From: Caulobacter segnis
GTDB taxonomy: Bacteria; Pseudomonadota; Alphaproteobacteria; Caulobacterales; Caulobacteraceae
Assembly: GCF_003243465.1 (NCBI RefSeq)
Contig: NZ_QFQZ01000075.1
Span: 1 to 24,179, forward strand
Direction: 5' to 3'
DNA: 24,179 bases
Shown here: positions 10,136 through 17,164 of the stretch, one piece after another
Numbering within the stretch: position 1 is the stretch's first letter
Layout: every line of letters begins with the position of its first letter
The notes under the pieces: model-generated
Database searches by the model: none
Told to the model about the DNA's origin: nothing
Seen by the model: only the letters and a program-made list of their open reading frames with translations
Made by a program: the position numbers and the translations under genes

Positions 10136-10194
10136 CCATTCGCCCAAGGCTTGGGCGAATGGCGGCAAATTGCTCGCCGCTCGCCCAAGCCTTG
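10136..10194. repeat. overlapping, mutually exclusive inverted repeats
   Basis: A perfect 13-bp inverted repeat (10136-10148 with 10150-10162, one-base centre) shares its right half with a second perfect 13-bp pairing (10145-10157 with 10182-10194). The second is extended by an inner GCGGC/GCCGC stem (10162-10166 with 10176-10180). Only one of the two structures can form at a time. It lies 12-70 bases past the DUF1467 gene stop and before the terminator. No protein-coding frame is supported here. Confidence 0.6.
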
Positions 10195-10206
10195 TGCAAC
10201 CGCACG

Positions 10207-10467
10207 TCACGCGGCGGCCGGCAGGTCCGGAAGCTTCACCAAATGAAAGTGCACGGTGAGGAAGAACAGGGTGAAGACGACCGCCGACACCCAGGTGGTG
10301 GTGATGAACTTGCGCTTCAGATTCGGGTTGATCGGCGCGCCGGGATCGACGCCCGGCGGCGGCGAGACGCCCGCCTCGTGGAAGCTGCGCGAGCCCAGCG
10401 GCAGGACGGCGAACAACACCGTCCACCAAATGGTCAGGTAGATCGCGAACCAAGTGATCGGGCTCAT
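10207..10467 (-). CDS. DUF1467-family small membrane protein
   Basis: An 86-residue protein with two predicted membrane helices (about 4-25 and 56-78). They are joined by a Pro/Gly-rich loop containing PPPGVDPGAPINPNLKRKF, which is the recognisable signature of the alphaproteobacterial DUF1467 family. No function is known for the family. The start ATG at 10467 shares a base with the mce stop (TGATG), and a strong AAGGAGG lies 10 nt upstream inside mce, so the two genes are translationally coupled. In many alphaproteobacteria this family is encoded beside mce and proS, as here. The role may concern the membrane or envelope, but that is only a guess from location. Confidence 0.8.
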   Translation of the reverse strand: MSPITWFAIYLTIWWTVLFAVLPLGSRSFHEAGVSPPPGVDPGAPINPNLKRKFITTTWVSAVVFTLFFLTVHFHLVKLPDLPAAA

Positions 10468-10886
10468 CAGTGATGCGCCTCCTTGGGAGTCTCCATGAGC
10501 TCGACCAGAAGGCCGCCCATGTCCTTGGGATGAACGAAGACGATCAGGGTGCCGTGGGCGCCGATGCGGGGTTCGCCCAGCACAGTCGCGCCCTTGGCGA
10601 CCAGGGAGTCACGGGCTTCGTAGATGTTCTCCACCTCAAAGCAGATGTGGTGCTGGCCGCCCTTGGGGTTTTTGGCGAGGAAGCCGTGGATCGGCGACTT
10701 TTCGCCATAGGGCTCGATCAGCTCGATCTGGCTGTTCGGCAGGTTGACGAAGCAGACCCAGACCCCCTGCTCCGGCATCGCCCACTTGTCGGTGACCGAG
10801 GTGGCGCCGAGCAACTCGCGATACATCTTCACCGACTCGTCGATGGACGGGGTCGCGACGCCCACGTGGTTGAGCTTGCCGATCAT
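10467..10886 (-). CDS. mce: methylmalonyl-CoA epimerase
   Basis: A 139-residue vicinal-oxygen-chelate protein that interconverts (S)- and (R)-methylmalonyl-CoA, linking propionyl-CoA carboxylase to methylmalonyl-CoA mutase. The sequence opens MIGKLNHVGVATPSIDE, as is typical of the family. Expected metal ligands are visible: His7, Gln53 (NSQIELIEP), His80 (GGQHHICFEV) and Glu129 (GGLLVELME). An in-frame start at 10925 would add 13 low-complexity residues. The ATG at 10886 is preferred because the protein then begins at the conserved strand and GGAG lies 10 nt upstream. It is downstream of rnj but separated by a stem-loop terminator, so it probably has its own promoter. It forms an operon with the DUF1467 gene. 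Confidence 0.93.
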   Translation of the reverse strand: MIGKLNHVGVATPSIDESVKMYRELLGATSVTDKWAMPEQGVWVCFVNLPNSQIELIEPYGEKSPIHGFLAKNPKGGQHHICFEVENIYEARDSLVAKGATVLGEPRIGAHGTLIVFVHPKDMGGLLVELMETPKEAHH

Positions 10887-10951
10887 CTTGAGAGAACTCC
10901 CGCTGCTTTTCTGGTTGTTGCCCAATGGCCTACCACCAGTGTTGCAGCGCG

Positions 10952-10988
10952 AAAAGAGCGCGCCGCCGCGGCGATTTCACGGCGGCGC
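10952..10988 (-). terminator. terminator after rnj
   Basis: On the minus strand a 9-bp GC stem (10980-10988 with 10960-10968, 11-base loop) is followed by GCTCTTTTC, beginning 6 bases after the rnj stop. It would close the nuo-birA-coaX-rnj transcript. The U tract is short and slightly displaced. Confidence 0.55.
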
Positions 10989-10994
10989 TTCTCG

Positions 10995-12674
10995 TCAGAT
11001 CCGCAGGACGGTGGTCTCGACGACCGGCTTGCGTTCCCAGATGCGGAACGCGGCCTTCTTGACCGCCCGGGAGATGGCGCCCTCGATCGTCTCGTCGATC
11101 TCGCGCGCGTCGCCGTCCAGCTTCTTGTAGGCGGTCTCGGCCTCTTCGCAGAGATCGTCCAGCGCGTCGTCCAGCGAGTATTCGTCGTCGCCGGTCAGGC
11201 CGATGCCGCGGACCTGCGGGCCCGAAACGATCTTGTTGCGACCATCCAGCACGATCGACACCGCCAGCATCCCGTTGAACGCGGCGTGACGGCGCTCGCG
11301 CAGCGCCTCGCCATTCTCTGGCGTCACGACGCCGCCATCGACGTAGAGCCGGCCAGCCGGCACCTCGTCGATGATCTCCGGCTTGCCGGGCGCCAGGCGG
11401 ACCATGTCGCCATTACGCGGGCTGACCGCCTGCGGGACCTGCAAGTCCTTGGCGAAGGCGGCGTGCTCGATCAGGTGGCGGCGCTCGCCGTGGGTCGGCA
11501 CGGCGATTTGCGGACGCACCCACTGGTACATCTGACGCAACTCTTCCCGGCACGGGTGGCCCGAGACGTGGATGCCCGGCGTATCGCGCTCGGTGTGCAG
11601 GCGCACGCCGCGATCGGCCAGCTTGTTCTGCAGGTTGCGGATCGGGATCTCATTGCCCGGGATCACCCGCGAGCTGAAGATCACATGATCGCCCGCGCCA
11701 AGCTTCACATGCGGGTGGCTGCCGTCGGCGATCCGCGACAAGGCCGCCCGGGCCTCGCCCTGGCTGCCGGTGCAGAGGAACAGGACCTGATCCTCCGGCA
11801 AGTGCTTGGCCTGGTCGTCATTGATGAACGGCTCGATACCCTCGAGCAGACCCACCGACCGCGCTGCGGCGGCCATGCGGTGCATCGAGCGGCCGGCCAG
11901 GCAGACCTTGCGGCCGCAAGCCTGGGCGGCGCGGATCACGGTGTCCATGCGCGCCACGTTCGAGGCGAAGCAGGCGACGGCGATCTTGCCCTTCAGGCTC
12001 CTGATCAGGTTCCCGAGCGCCTCGCGGACGTCGGCCTCCGAACCCGCCTCGCCTTCGACGAAGACGTTGGTGCTATCGCAGACCATGGCCAACACGCCCT
12101 CGTCGCCGAGGCGGCGAAGAGCAGCGTCATCGGTCGGCGCGCCCAGCTGAGGCTCCGGATCGATCTTCCAGTCGCCGGTGTGCAGGATCGTGCCCAGCGG
12201 CGTCTTGATCGCCAAGCCGTTCGGCTCGGGGATCGAGTGCGTCAGGGTGATCAGCTCCAGCGAGAACGGGCCGAGCTCGAAGGTTCCGCCCAGCGGGATC
12301 TCGGTGATCGGCACCTCATCGAGGATCCCCGCGTCGCGCAGCTTCTCGCGCAGCAGGAAGGCCGTGAACGGCGTGGCAAACACGGGCGCCTTCAGGCGAG
12401 GCCACAGCCAGTGCACGGCGCCCAGGTGATCTTCGTGCGCGTGGGTCAGGACGATGCCGAGGATATCGTCGGCATAGGGCTCGATGAACTCGGGATCGGG
12501 CAGGATGATCTCGACGCCGGGCGTCGTCTGGTCGCCGAACGTCACGCCCAGGTCGACCACGATCCATTTGCGATCGTGCGCCGGCCCAAAGCCGTACAGG
12601 TTGAAGTTCATACCGATCTCATTCGACCCGCCAAGCGGCAGGAAGACGAGTTCGTCGTCTTTGGATTTTTTCAT
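10995..12674 (-). CDS. rnj: ribonuclease J
   Basis: A 559-residue metallo-beta-lactamase/beta-CASP nuclease that acts on RNA as 5'-3' exonuclease and endonuclease. It contains the zinc motif LTHAHEDHLG (His78, His80, Asp82, His83), then LHTGDWKID. The beta-CASP region holds CFASNVARMDT and LCTGSQGE, and SGHPCREELRQMY is followed by VPTHGERRHL. This order matches bacterial RNase J; in alphaproteobacteria it takes part in 23S and mRNA 5' maturation. The ATG at 12674 shares one base with the coaX stop (TGATG) and lacks a good Shine-Dalgarno, so its translation likely depends on coaX. It is the last gene of the long nuo-birA-coaX-rnj series and is followed by a stem-loop terminator. Confidence 0.95.
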   Translation of the reverse strand: MKKSKDDELVFLPLGGSNEIGMNFNLYGFGPAHDRKWIVVDLGVTFGDQTTPGVEIILPDPEFIEPYADDILGIVLTHAHEDHLGAVHWLWPRLKAPVFATPFTAFLLREKLRDAGILDEVPITEIPLGGTFELGPFSLELITLTHSIPEPNGLAIKTPLGTILHTGDWKIDPEPQLGAPTDDAALRRLGDEGVLAMVCDSTNVFVEGEAGSEADVREALGNLIRSLKGKIAVACFASNVARMDTVIRAAQACGRKVCLAGRSMHRMAAAARSVGLLEGIEPFINDDQAKHLPEDQVLFLCTGSQGEARAALSRIADGSHPHVKLGAGDHVIFSSRVIPGNEIPIRNLQNKLADRGVRLHTERDTPGIHVSGHPCREELRQMYQWVRPQIAVPTHGERRHLIEHAAFAKDLQVPQAVSPRNGDMVRLAPGKPEIIDEVPAGRLYVDGGVVTPENGEALRERRHAAFNGMLAVSIVLDGRNKIVSGPQVRGIGLTGDDEYSLDDALDDLCEEAETAYKKLDGDAREIDETIEGAISRAVKKAAFRIWERKPVVETTVLRI

Positions 12675-13456
12675 CAGGTCTCGGAAATGGTGTTTCGGCG
12701 GTAGATTTCTAGGAGCCCCCGGATCGTCAGATCGGGGTCGAAGTGGTCGATGCTGTCGGTGGAGCCCTCGAAGAGCGAGGCGACGCCGCCGGTGGCGATT
12801 ACGGTCATGGGTTCGCCGCGCTCGGCCTTGATGCGCGAGACGAGGCCCTCGATCAGCGAGATATAGCCCCAGAACACGCCCGATTGCATGGCCGACACGG
12901 TATCCGTGCCCACGATCCTGTTACCGGCGGGGCGCTGGATGGCGATCCGAGGCAGCTTGGCCGCTGCTTCGTGCAGCGCTTGCATCGAAAGATTGATGCC
13001 CGGCGAGATGATCCCGCCCTCGAAAGCGCCGTCCGCCGCCACGATGTCGAAGGTGGTCGCCGTGCCGCTGTCGATCACGATCAGCGGCCCCGGATAGACC
13101 ATGGCCGCCCCGATGGCGTTGACCAGGCGGTCGGCGCCGGCCTCGGACGGCTTCTCGATCCGGATGTCGATGCCCAGCCTGGCGTTCTCGCCGATCACCA
13201 GCGGCTCGACGTTGAAATAGCGCCGCGACAGGTTGCGCAGGTTGAAGATCGACTGCGGCACGACGCTGGAGATGATCACCGCGTCGATGGCGCGGAAGCC
13301 CAGGCCCTGCATCGACAGCAACTGTGAGAGCCAGACCACGTACTCGTCGGCGGTACGTGTGCTCTCGGTCGCCGAGCGCCACTGGGCCACCCACGATTGG
13401 CCGTCGTGGATCGCGAACATGGTGTTGGTGTTGCCCTGTTCGATGGCCAGCAGCAT
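12674..13456 (-). CDS. coaX: type III pantothenate kinase
   Basis: A 260-residue ASKHA-fold kinase catalysing the first step of coenzyme A synthesis (pantothenate to 4'-phosphopantothenate). The N-terminal phosphate motif reads LLAIEQGNTNT; most family members have Asp (D-x-GNTNT) where this one has Glu. The GADR motif and IDSGTATTFD segment are present, followed by GGIISPGINLS and ATGG, all characteristic of CoaX. The ATG at 13456 is chosen over the preceding TTG because CGGAGG lies 6 nt upstream and the ATG shares a base with the birA stop (TGATG). It is coupled to rnj downstream in the same manner. Conservation of the birA-coaX-rnj order after nuoN is common in alphaproteobacteria. Confidence 0.94.
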   Translation of the reverse strand: MLLAIEQGNTNTMFAIHDGQSWVAQWRSATESTRTADEYVVWLSQLLSMQGLGFRAIDAVIISSVVPQSIFNLRNLSRRYFNVEPLVIGENARLGIDIRIEKPSEAGADRLVNAIGAAMVYPGPLIVIDSGTATTFDIVAADGAFEGGIISPGINLSMQALHEAAAKLPRIAIQRPAGNRIVGTDTVSAMQSGVFWGYISLIEGLVSRIKAERGEPMTVIATGGVASLFEGSTDSIDHFDPDLTIRGLLEIYRRNTISET

Positions 13457-14211
13457 CAAGCGCCTCCGAAAAACACGTCGCCGGCGGTGATCCGCCGCAA
13501 CTCACCGTCGGGCAGAAGGAGCCTCAGCGCGCCATCGGCGTCCAGCCCTTCGGCGATCCCGTCGACCGTCTCGGTACCTAGCCGGGCGACGCAGGGCTCG
13601 CCGAGACCGTGGGCGCGGGCGGTCCACGCGTCTGCGATGGCGGGAAAGCCCAGCATGTTCCACACGCCGAACCAGCGGCAGAACGCCTCTGCCAGCACTG
13701 CGATGGCTTCAGTCGGCGCCGGTGGAAGGGTCTCGCTGTACGTGGCGATCGAGGTCGCCGGCCGCTCGGAGTCGATTGGCTTGCGCTTGAGGTTCACGCC
13801 GATCCCAACGGCGAGCCAAAGCCCGCCCAACGGCGAGGCCCCGGACTCGATCAGGATACCGCTGACCTTGAGACCGCCCAGCAAGGGGTCATTGGGCCAC
13901 TTCAGGCTGACGAGGGACGCCGGCACGTACTTGGCCAGCATGTCAGCGACCGCCAAGGCGGCGACAAACGAGACCTGGGCGGCCTCGGCCGGTGGCTTGT
14001 CGGTGCGGAAGAGCAGCGTGGCGGCGAGATTGCCCTCGCCGGTCTCCCAGGGCCGACCGCGACGGCCTCGACCGGCGGTCTGGCGGAGGCCGACCAGCCA
14101 CACGGGGCCGGCCTCGCCCGCCTCGGCCCGACGACGGGCCTCGGCGTTGGTGGAGTCGATCTCCCCTAGAACCACAATGGGCGGAACGATGACGGGCGCG
14201 GCGCCCGTCAC
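13456..14211 (-). CDS. birA: biotin-[acetyl-CoA-carboxylase] ligase (no HTH domain)
   Basis: A protein of about 251 residues that makes biotinyl-AMP and attaches biotin to carrier lysines of carboxylases. It shows the DSTN motif (about 19-22), the biotinyl-AMP-binding loop QTAGRGRRGRPW (44-55), the KWPNDPLLGGLKVSGILIE core with its catalytic Lys, and GIGVNL. The small C-terminal cap domain is present. There is no N-terminal helix-turn-helix, so it is a monofunctional ligase rather than a repressor. The start is uncertain. I use the GTG at 14211, one base after the nuoN stop. It has no obvious Shine-Dalgarno, consistent with coupling to nuoN. The longer open frame upstream (to 14346) encodes an implausible Arg/Pro-rich leader inside nuoN. 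Propionyl-CoA carboxylase would be one natural target, fitting with mce nearby. Confidence 0.92.
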   Translation of the reverse strand: MTGAAPVIVPPIVVLGEIDSTNAEARRRAEAGEAGPVWLVGLRQTAGRGRRGRPWETGEGNLAATLLFRTDKPPAEAAQVSFVAALAVADMLAKYVPASLVSLKWPNDPLLGGLKVSGILIESGASPLGGLWLAVGIGVNLKRKPIDSERPATSIATYSETLPPAPTEAIAVLAEAFCRWFGVWNMLGFPAIADAWTARAHGLGEPCVARLGTETVDGIAEGLDADGALRLLLPDGELRRITAGDVFFGGA

Positions 14212-14212
14212 G

Positions 14213-15658
14213 TCACGCGTGACCAAAGGCGGCCGCGGCGGCCTTGGCGGCCGGATCCAGCCACACCAGGGCCACCAGCACGATCGGGAACGAGAAGATC
14301 GCGGCGGCGTAGCCGACGGCGCGCGCCGAGGGCGACGGCGCGTCAACCGCGCCGGCCGGCGCGTCGAACCACATCGATTTGATCAGGCGCAGGTAATAGA
14401 ACGCCGCGACGACCGAACCGACCAGGCCGAGGACGGCGGCCCACTGCAGCATCACGTCGCCCGTGCCCAGGGCAGCCTTGAACACATAGTACTTCGACCA
14501 GAAGCCCGAGAACGGCGGCAGGCCCAGGGCCGACAGCGAGAAGGCCGTCATGGCGATGGCGACGCCCGGGCGTTCCTTGATCAGGCCCGCCATGTCCTCG
14601 ATCGTCTCCATGGGCTTGCCGTCACGATTCAGGGCCTGCAGGCAGGCGAAGAAGCCGGTGACGTCGACCATGTAGAGGGTCATGAACAGCAGCATCGACT
14701 GCAGGCCCACCTCGCCGCCCGCCGCGACGCCCAGCAGGGCGTAACCGACATTGGCGATCGAGGAATAGGCCCACAGGCGCTTGAGGTTGGTCTGGGCCAG
14801 GCCGGCGAAGGCGCCGACGAAGACCGAGGCCAGGGCCGCGATGACCAGGATCTGGCGCCACTTGTCGACCGAGCCCGGGAAGGCGTCCCCCAGCACGCGG
14901 GCGAACATCATCATGGCGGCCAGCTTCGGCGCGGCGGCGAAGAAGCCGACGACCGGCGTCGGGGCGCCTTCATAGACGTCTGGCGTCCACATGTGGAACG
15001 GCGCGGCCGAGACCTTGAACGCCAGACCGCAGATCAGGAACACGAGACCGAACAGCAGGCCCACGCCGTGCGTACCGCCATGGGCGGCGGCCAGGGCGAT
15101 CTGGCTGAAGTGGGTCGAGCCGGTGAAGCCGTAGATCAGCGAGCTGCCGTACAGCAGCAGGCCCGACGACAGCGCGCCCAGCACGAAGTACTTCAGGCCC
15201 GCTTCCGACGACTTGGCGTCGTCGCGGCGCATGGCGGCCAGCACGTACAGGGCCAGCGACTGCAGCTCGACGCCGACATAGAGGCTGATCAGGTCGCCGG
15301 CCGAGGCGGTGACGCCCATGCCGACGGCGGCCAGGATCACCAGAACGGCGAACTCGAACTTCTGGTCGCCGCGCTGGGCCAGCCAGCGGTCGCCGAGCAC
15401 GACGGCCACGGCGCTCGAGAGATAGATGGCCACCTTGGCGTAGGTCGCCGCGGCGTCGGCCGCGTAGACGCCGCCGAAGGCGCGGCCGTGCGGGCCGAGG
15501 ACCGCCGTGGCGGCCGCCGCCACCAGCGCGGCGACGGCCGCGAGGGTGAAGATCGCGCCGACCTTGCCCCGGAAGGCGCCGGCGACCAGCAGGACGAGCG
15601 CCGCGATCGCGAGAACGATCTCAGGCAGCACGAGCGAGAAGTTGGCGAAAAACGTCAT
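14213..15658 (-). CDS. nuoN: NADH-quinone oxidoreductase subunit N
   Basis: A 481-residue polytopic membrane protein of the Mrp-antiporter-like family, one of three proton-pumping subunits of respiratory complex I. About fourteen hydrophobic helices are apparent. Conserved features include SLYVGVELQSLALYVLAA (with the functional Glu), the lysine-bearing GLAFKVSAAPFHMWTPDVYEGAP, and LPPFSGFWSKYYVFKAA with its helix-breaking prolines. The ATG at 15658 follows the nuoM stop by 7 nt, with GAGGGG 3 nt upstream that overlaps the nuoM stop. It is the last nuo gene and leads almost directly into birA. Confidence 0.97.
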   Translation of the reverse strand: MTFFANFSLVLPEIVLAIAALVLLVAGAFRGKVGAIFTLAAVAALVAAAATAVLGPHGRAFGGVYAADAAATYAKVAIYLSSAVAVVLGDRWLAQRGDQKFEFAVLVILAAVGMGVTASAGDLISLYVGVELQSLALYVLAAMRRDDAKSSEAGLKYFVLGALSSGLLLYGSSLIYGFTGSTHFSQIALAAAHGGTHGVGLLFGLVFLICGLAFKVSAAPFHMWTPDVYEGAPTPVVGFFAAAPKLAAMMMFARVLGDAFPGSVDKWRQILVIAALASVFVGAFAGLAQTNLKRLWAYSSIANVGYALLGVAAGGEVGLQSMLLFMTLYMVDVTGFFACLQALNRDGKPMETIEDMAGLIKERPGVAIAMTAFSLSALGLPPFSGFWSKYYVFKAALGTGDVMLQWAAVLGLVGSVVAAFYYLRLIKSMWFDAPAGAVDAPSPSARAVGYAAAIFSFPIVLVALVWLDPAAKAAAAAFGHA

Positions 15659-15665
15659 AGGCCCC

Positions 15666-17150
15666 TCACCCGCCCAGGGCGGCGCGCCAGGCGCCGACCA
15701 ACGCGTCGACGGAAGACGCGGTCAGGTTGAACACAAGATTGGGATAGATGCCCAGCACCAGGGTCATGATGATGAGCGGGACGAACAGCAGGATCTCGCG
15801 AGCGTCCAGATCCGCGATGGTCTTCAGCTCGGGATTGGTGATCTCGCCGTACATGACCCGACGGTACAGCGTCAGGGCGTACATGGCCGACAGGATCACG
15901 CCGGTGGCCGCCACCAGCGCCGTCCAGGTCGAGGCCTTGTAGACACCGGTCATGGTCAGGATTTCACCGACGAAGCCCGAGGTGCCCGGCAGGCCCACAT
16001 TGCCCATCGTGAACAGCAGGAACACGAAGGCGTAGTGCGGCATACGGTTGGTCAGGCCGCCGTAGAAGGCGATCTCGCGGGTGTGCATGCGGTCGTAGAC
16101 GACGCCGACGCAGAGGAAGAGCGCGCCGGAGATCACCCCGTGGCTCAGCATCTGGAACAGGGCGCCCTGCTCGCCGGCGGCGTTGCCCGAGAAGATGCCC
16201 ATGGTCACGAAGCCCATGTGGGCGACCGACGAATAGGCGATCAGCTTCTTGATGTCGGTCTGACGGAAGGCGACCAGCGAGGTGTAGACGATGGCGATGG
16301 CCGACATCGCGAACACCAGCGGCTGGAACAGCTCGGAGGCGTTCGGGAACATCGGCAGGCTGAAGCGCATGAAGCCGTAGCCGCCCATCTTCAGCAGGAT
16401 GCCCGCCAGGATGACCGAACCGGCCGTCGGCGCTTCCACGTGGGCGTCCGGCAGCCAGGTGTGCACCGGCCACATCGGCATCTTCACCGCGAACGAGGCG
16501 AAGAAGGCCAGCCACAGCCAGGTCTGCAGCCACGGCGCGAACTTGAAGGTCATCAGCGCCGGGATCGACGAGGTGCCCGAGATGCTGATCATCGCCAGAA
16601 TGGCGGCCAGCATCAGCACCGAGCCGAGCAGCGTATAGAGGAAGAACTTGTAGGCCGCGTACACCCGACGCTTGCCGCCCCAGATGCCGATGATCAGGAA
16701 CATCGGGACCAGGCCGAACTCGAAGAACAGGTAGAACAGCACGAGATCCAGCGCGGCGAACACGCCGATCACCAGGGTCTCGAGGACCAGGAAGGCGATC
16801 AGGTACTCGACGACGCGCTTCTCGACCGACTTCCAGCTGGCGATGATGCAGATCGGCAGCAGGAACGCGGTCAGCAGGACGAACAGCACCGAGATGCCGT
16901 CGACGCCCATGCGGTAATGCAGGCCGGCGAACCAGGCGAAGTCTTCCACGAACTGGAAGCCGGGGTTCTTCGGGTCGAACTGGACGGTCAGGACGATCGA
17001 CAGGCCGAACGTGACCAGGGTGGTCACGAGCGCGATCCACTTGGCCAGGGTGTCGGTCTTTTCACCGGCGCCATTCAGGGCGCGCGCGGCGAGGATCACC
17101 GCGACGCCGATGATGGGCGCGAAGGTCGTAAGGCTGAGAAGGCCGCTCAT
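15666..17150 (-). CDS. nuoM: NADH-quinone oxidoreductase subunit M
   Basis: A 494-residue antiporter-like membrane subunit of complex I. Hallmarks include FYLFFEFGLVPMFLIIGIWG, with the key Glu in helix 5; KMPMWPVHTWLPDAHVEAPT, with the conserved Lys and the HTWLPDAH motif; and GFVGEILTMTGVY. A frame extension to a TTG at 17168 would overlap the nuoL stop. I choose the ATG at 17150, where the protein begins MSGLLSLTTFAPIIG and a GGAG/GAGGGGG stretch lies just upstream. It is 14 nt after nuoL and 7 nt before nuoN. It contributes one proton channel, located between NuoN and NuoL in the membrane arm. Confidence 0.97.
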   Translation of the reverse strand: MSGLLSLTTFAPIIGVAVILAARALNGAGEKTDTLAKWIALVTTLVTFGLSIVLTVQFDPKNPGFQFVEDFAWFAGLHYRMGVDGISVLFVLLTAFLLPICIIASWKSVEKRVVEYLIAFLVLETLVIGVFAALDLVLFYLFFEFGLVPMFLIIGIWGGKRRVYAAYKFFLYTLLGSVLMLAAILAMISISGTSSIPALMTFKFAPWLQTWLWLAFFASFAVKMPMWPVHTWLPDAHVEAPTAGSVILAGILLKMGGYGFMRFSLPMFPNASELFQPLVFAMSAIAIVYTSLVAFRQTDIKKLIAYSSVAHMGFVTMGIFSGNAAGEQGALFQMLSHGVISGALFLCVGVVYDRMHTREIAFYGGLTNRMPHYAFVFLLFTMGNVGLPGTSGFVGEILTMTGVYKASTWTALVAATGVILSAMYALTLYRRVMYGEITNPELKTIADLDAREILLFVPLIIMTLVLGIYPNLVFNLTASSVDALVGAWRAALGG

Positions 17151-17164
17151 TAGCTCCGTCCCCC

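Noticed and set aside
10470..12704. A 744-codon open frame on the plus strand
   Set aside because: It runs antisense to mce and rnj, whose motifs are unmistakable. The translation is low-complexity Arg/Gln/His/Ala-rich, as expected from the reverse of GC-rich coding DNA.
13397..15730. A 777-codon plus-strand open frame
   Set aside because: Antisense to birA and nuoN; composition dominated by Arg, Gly, Gln and His with no recognisable domain.
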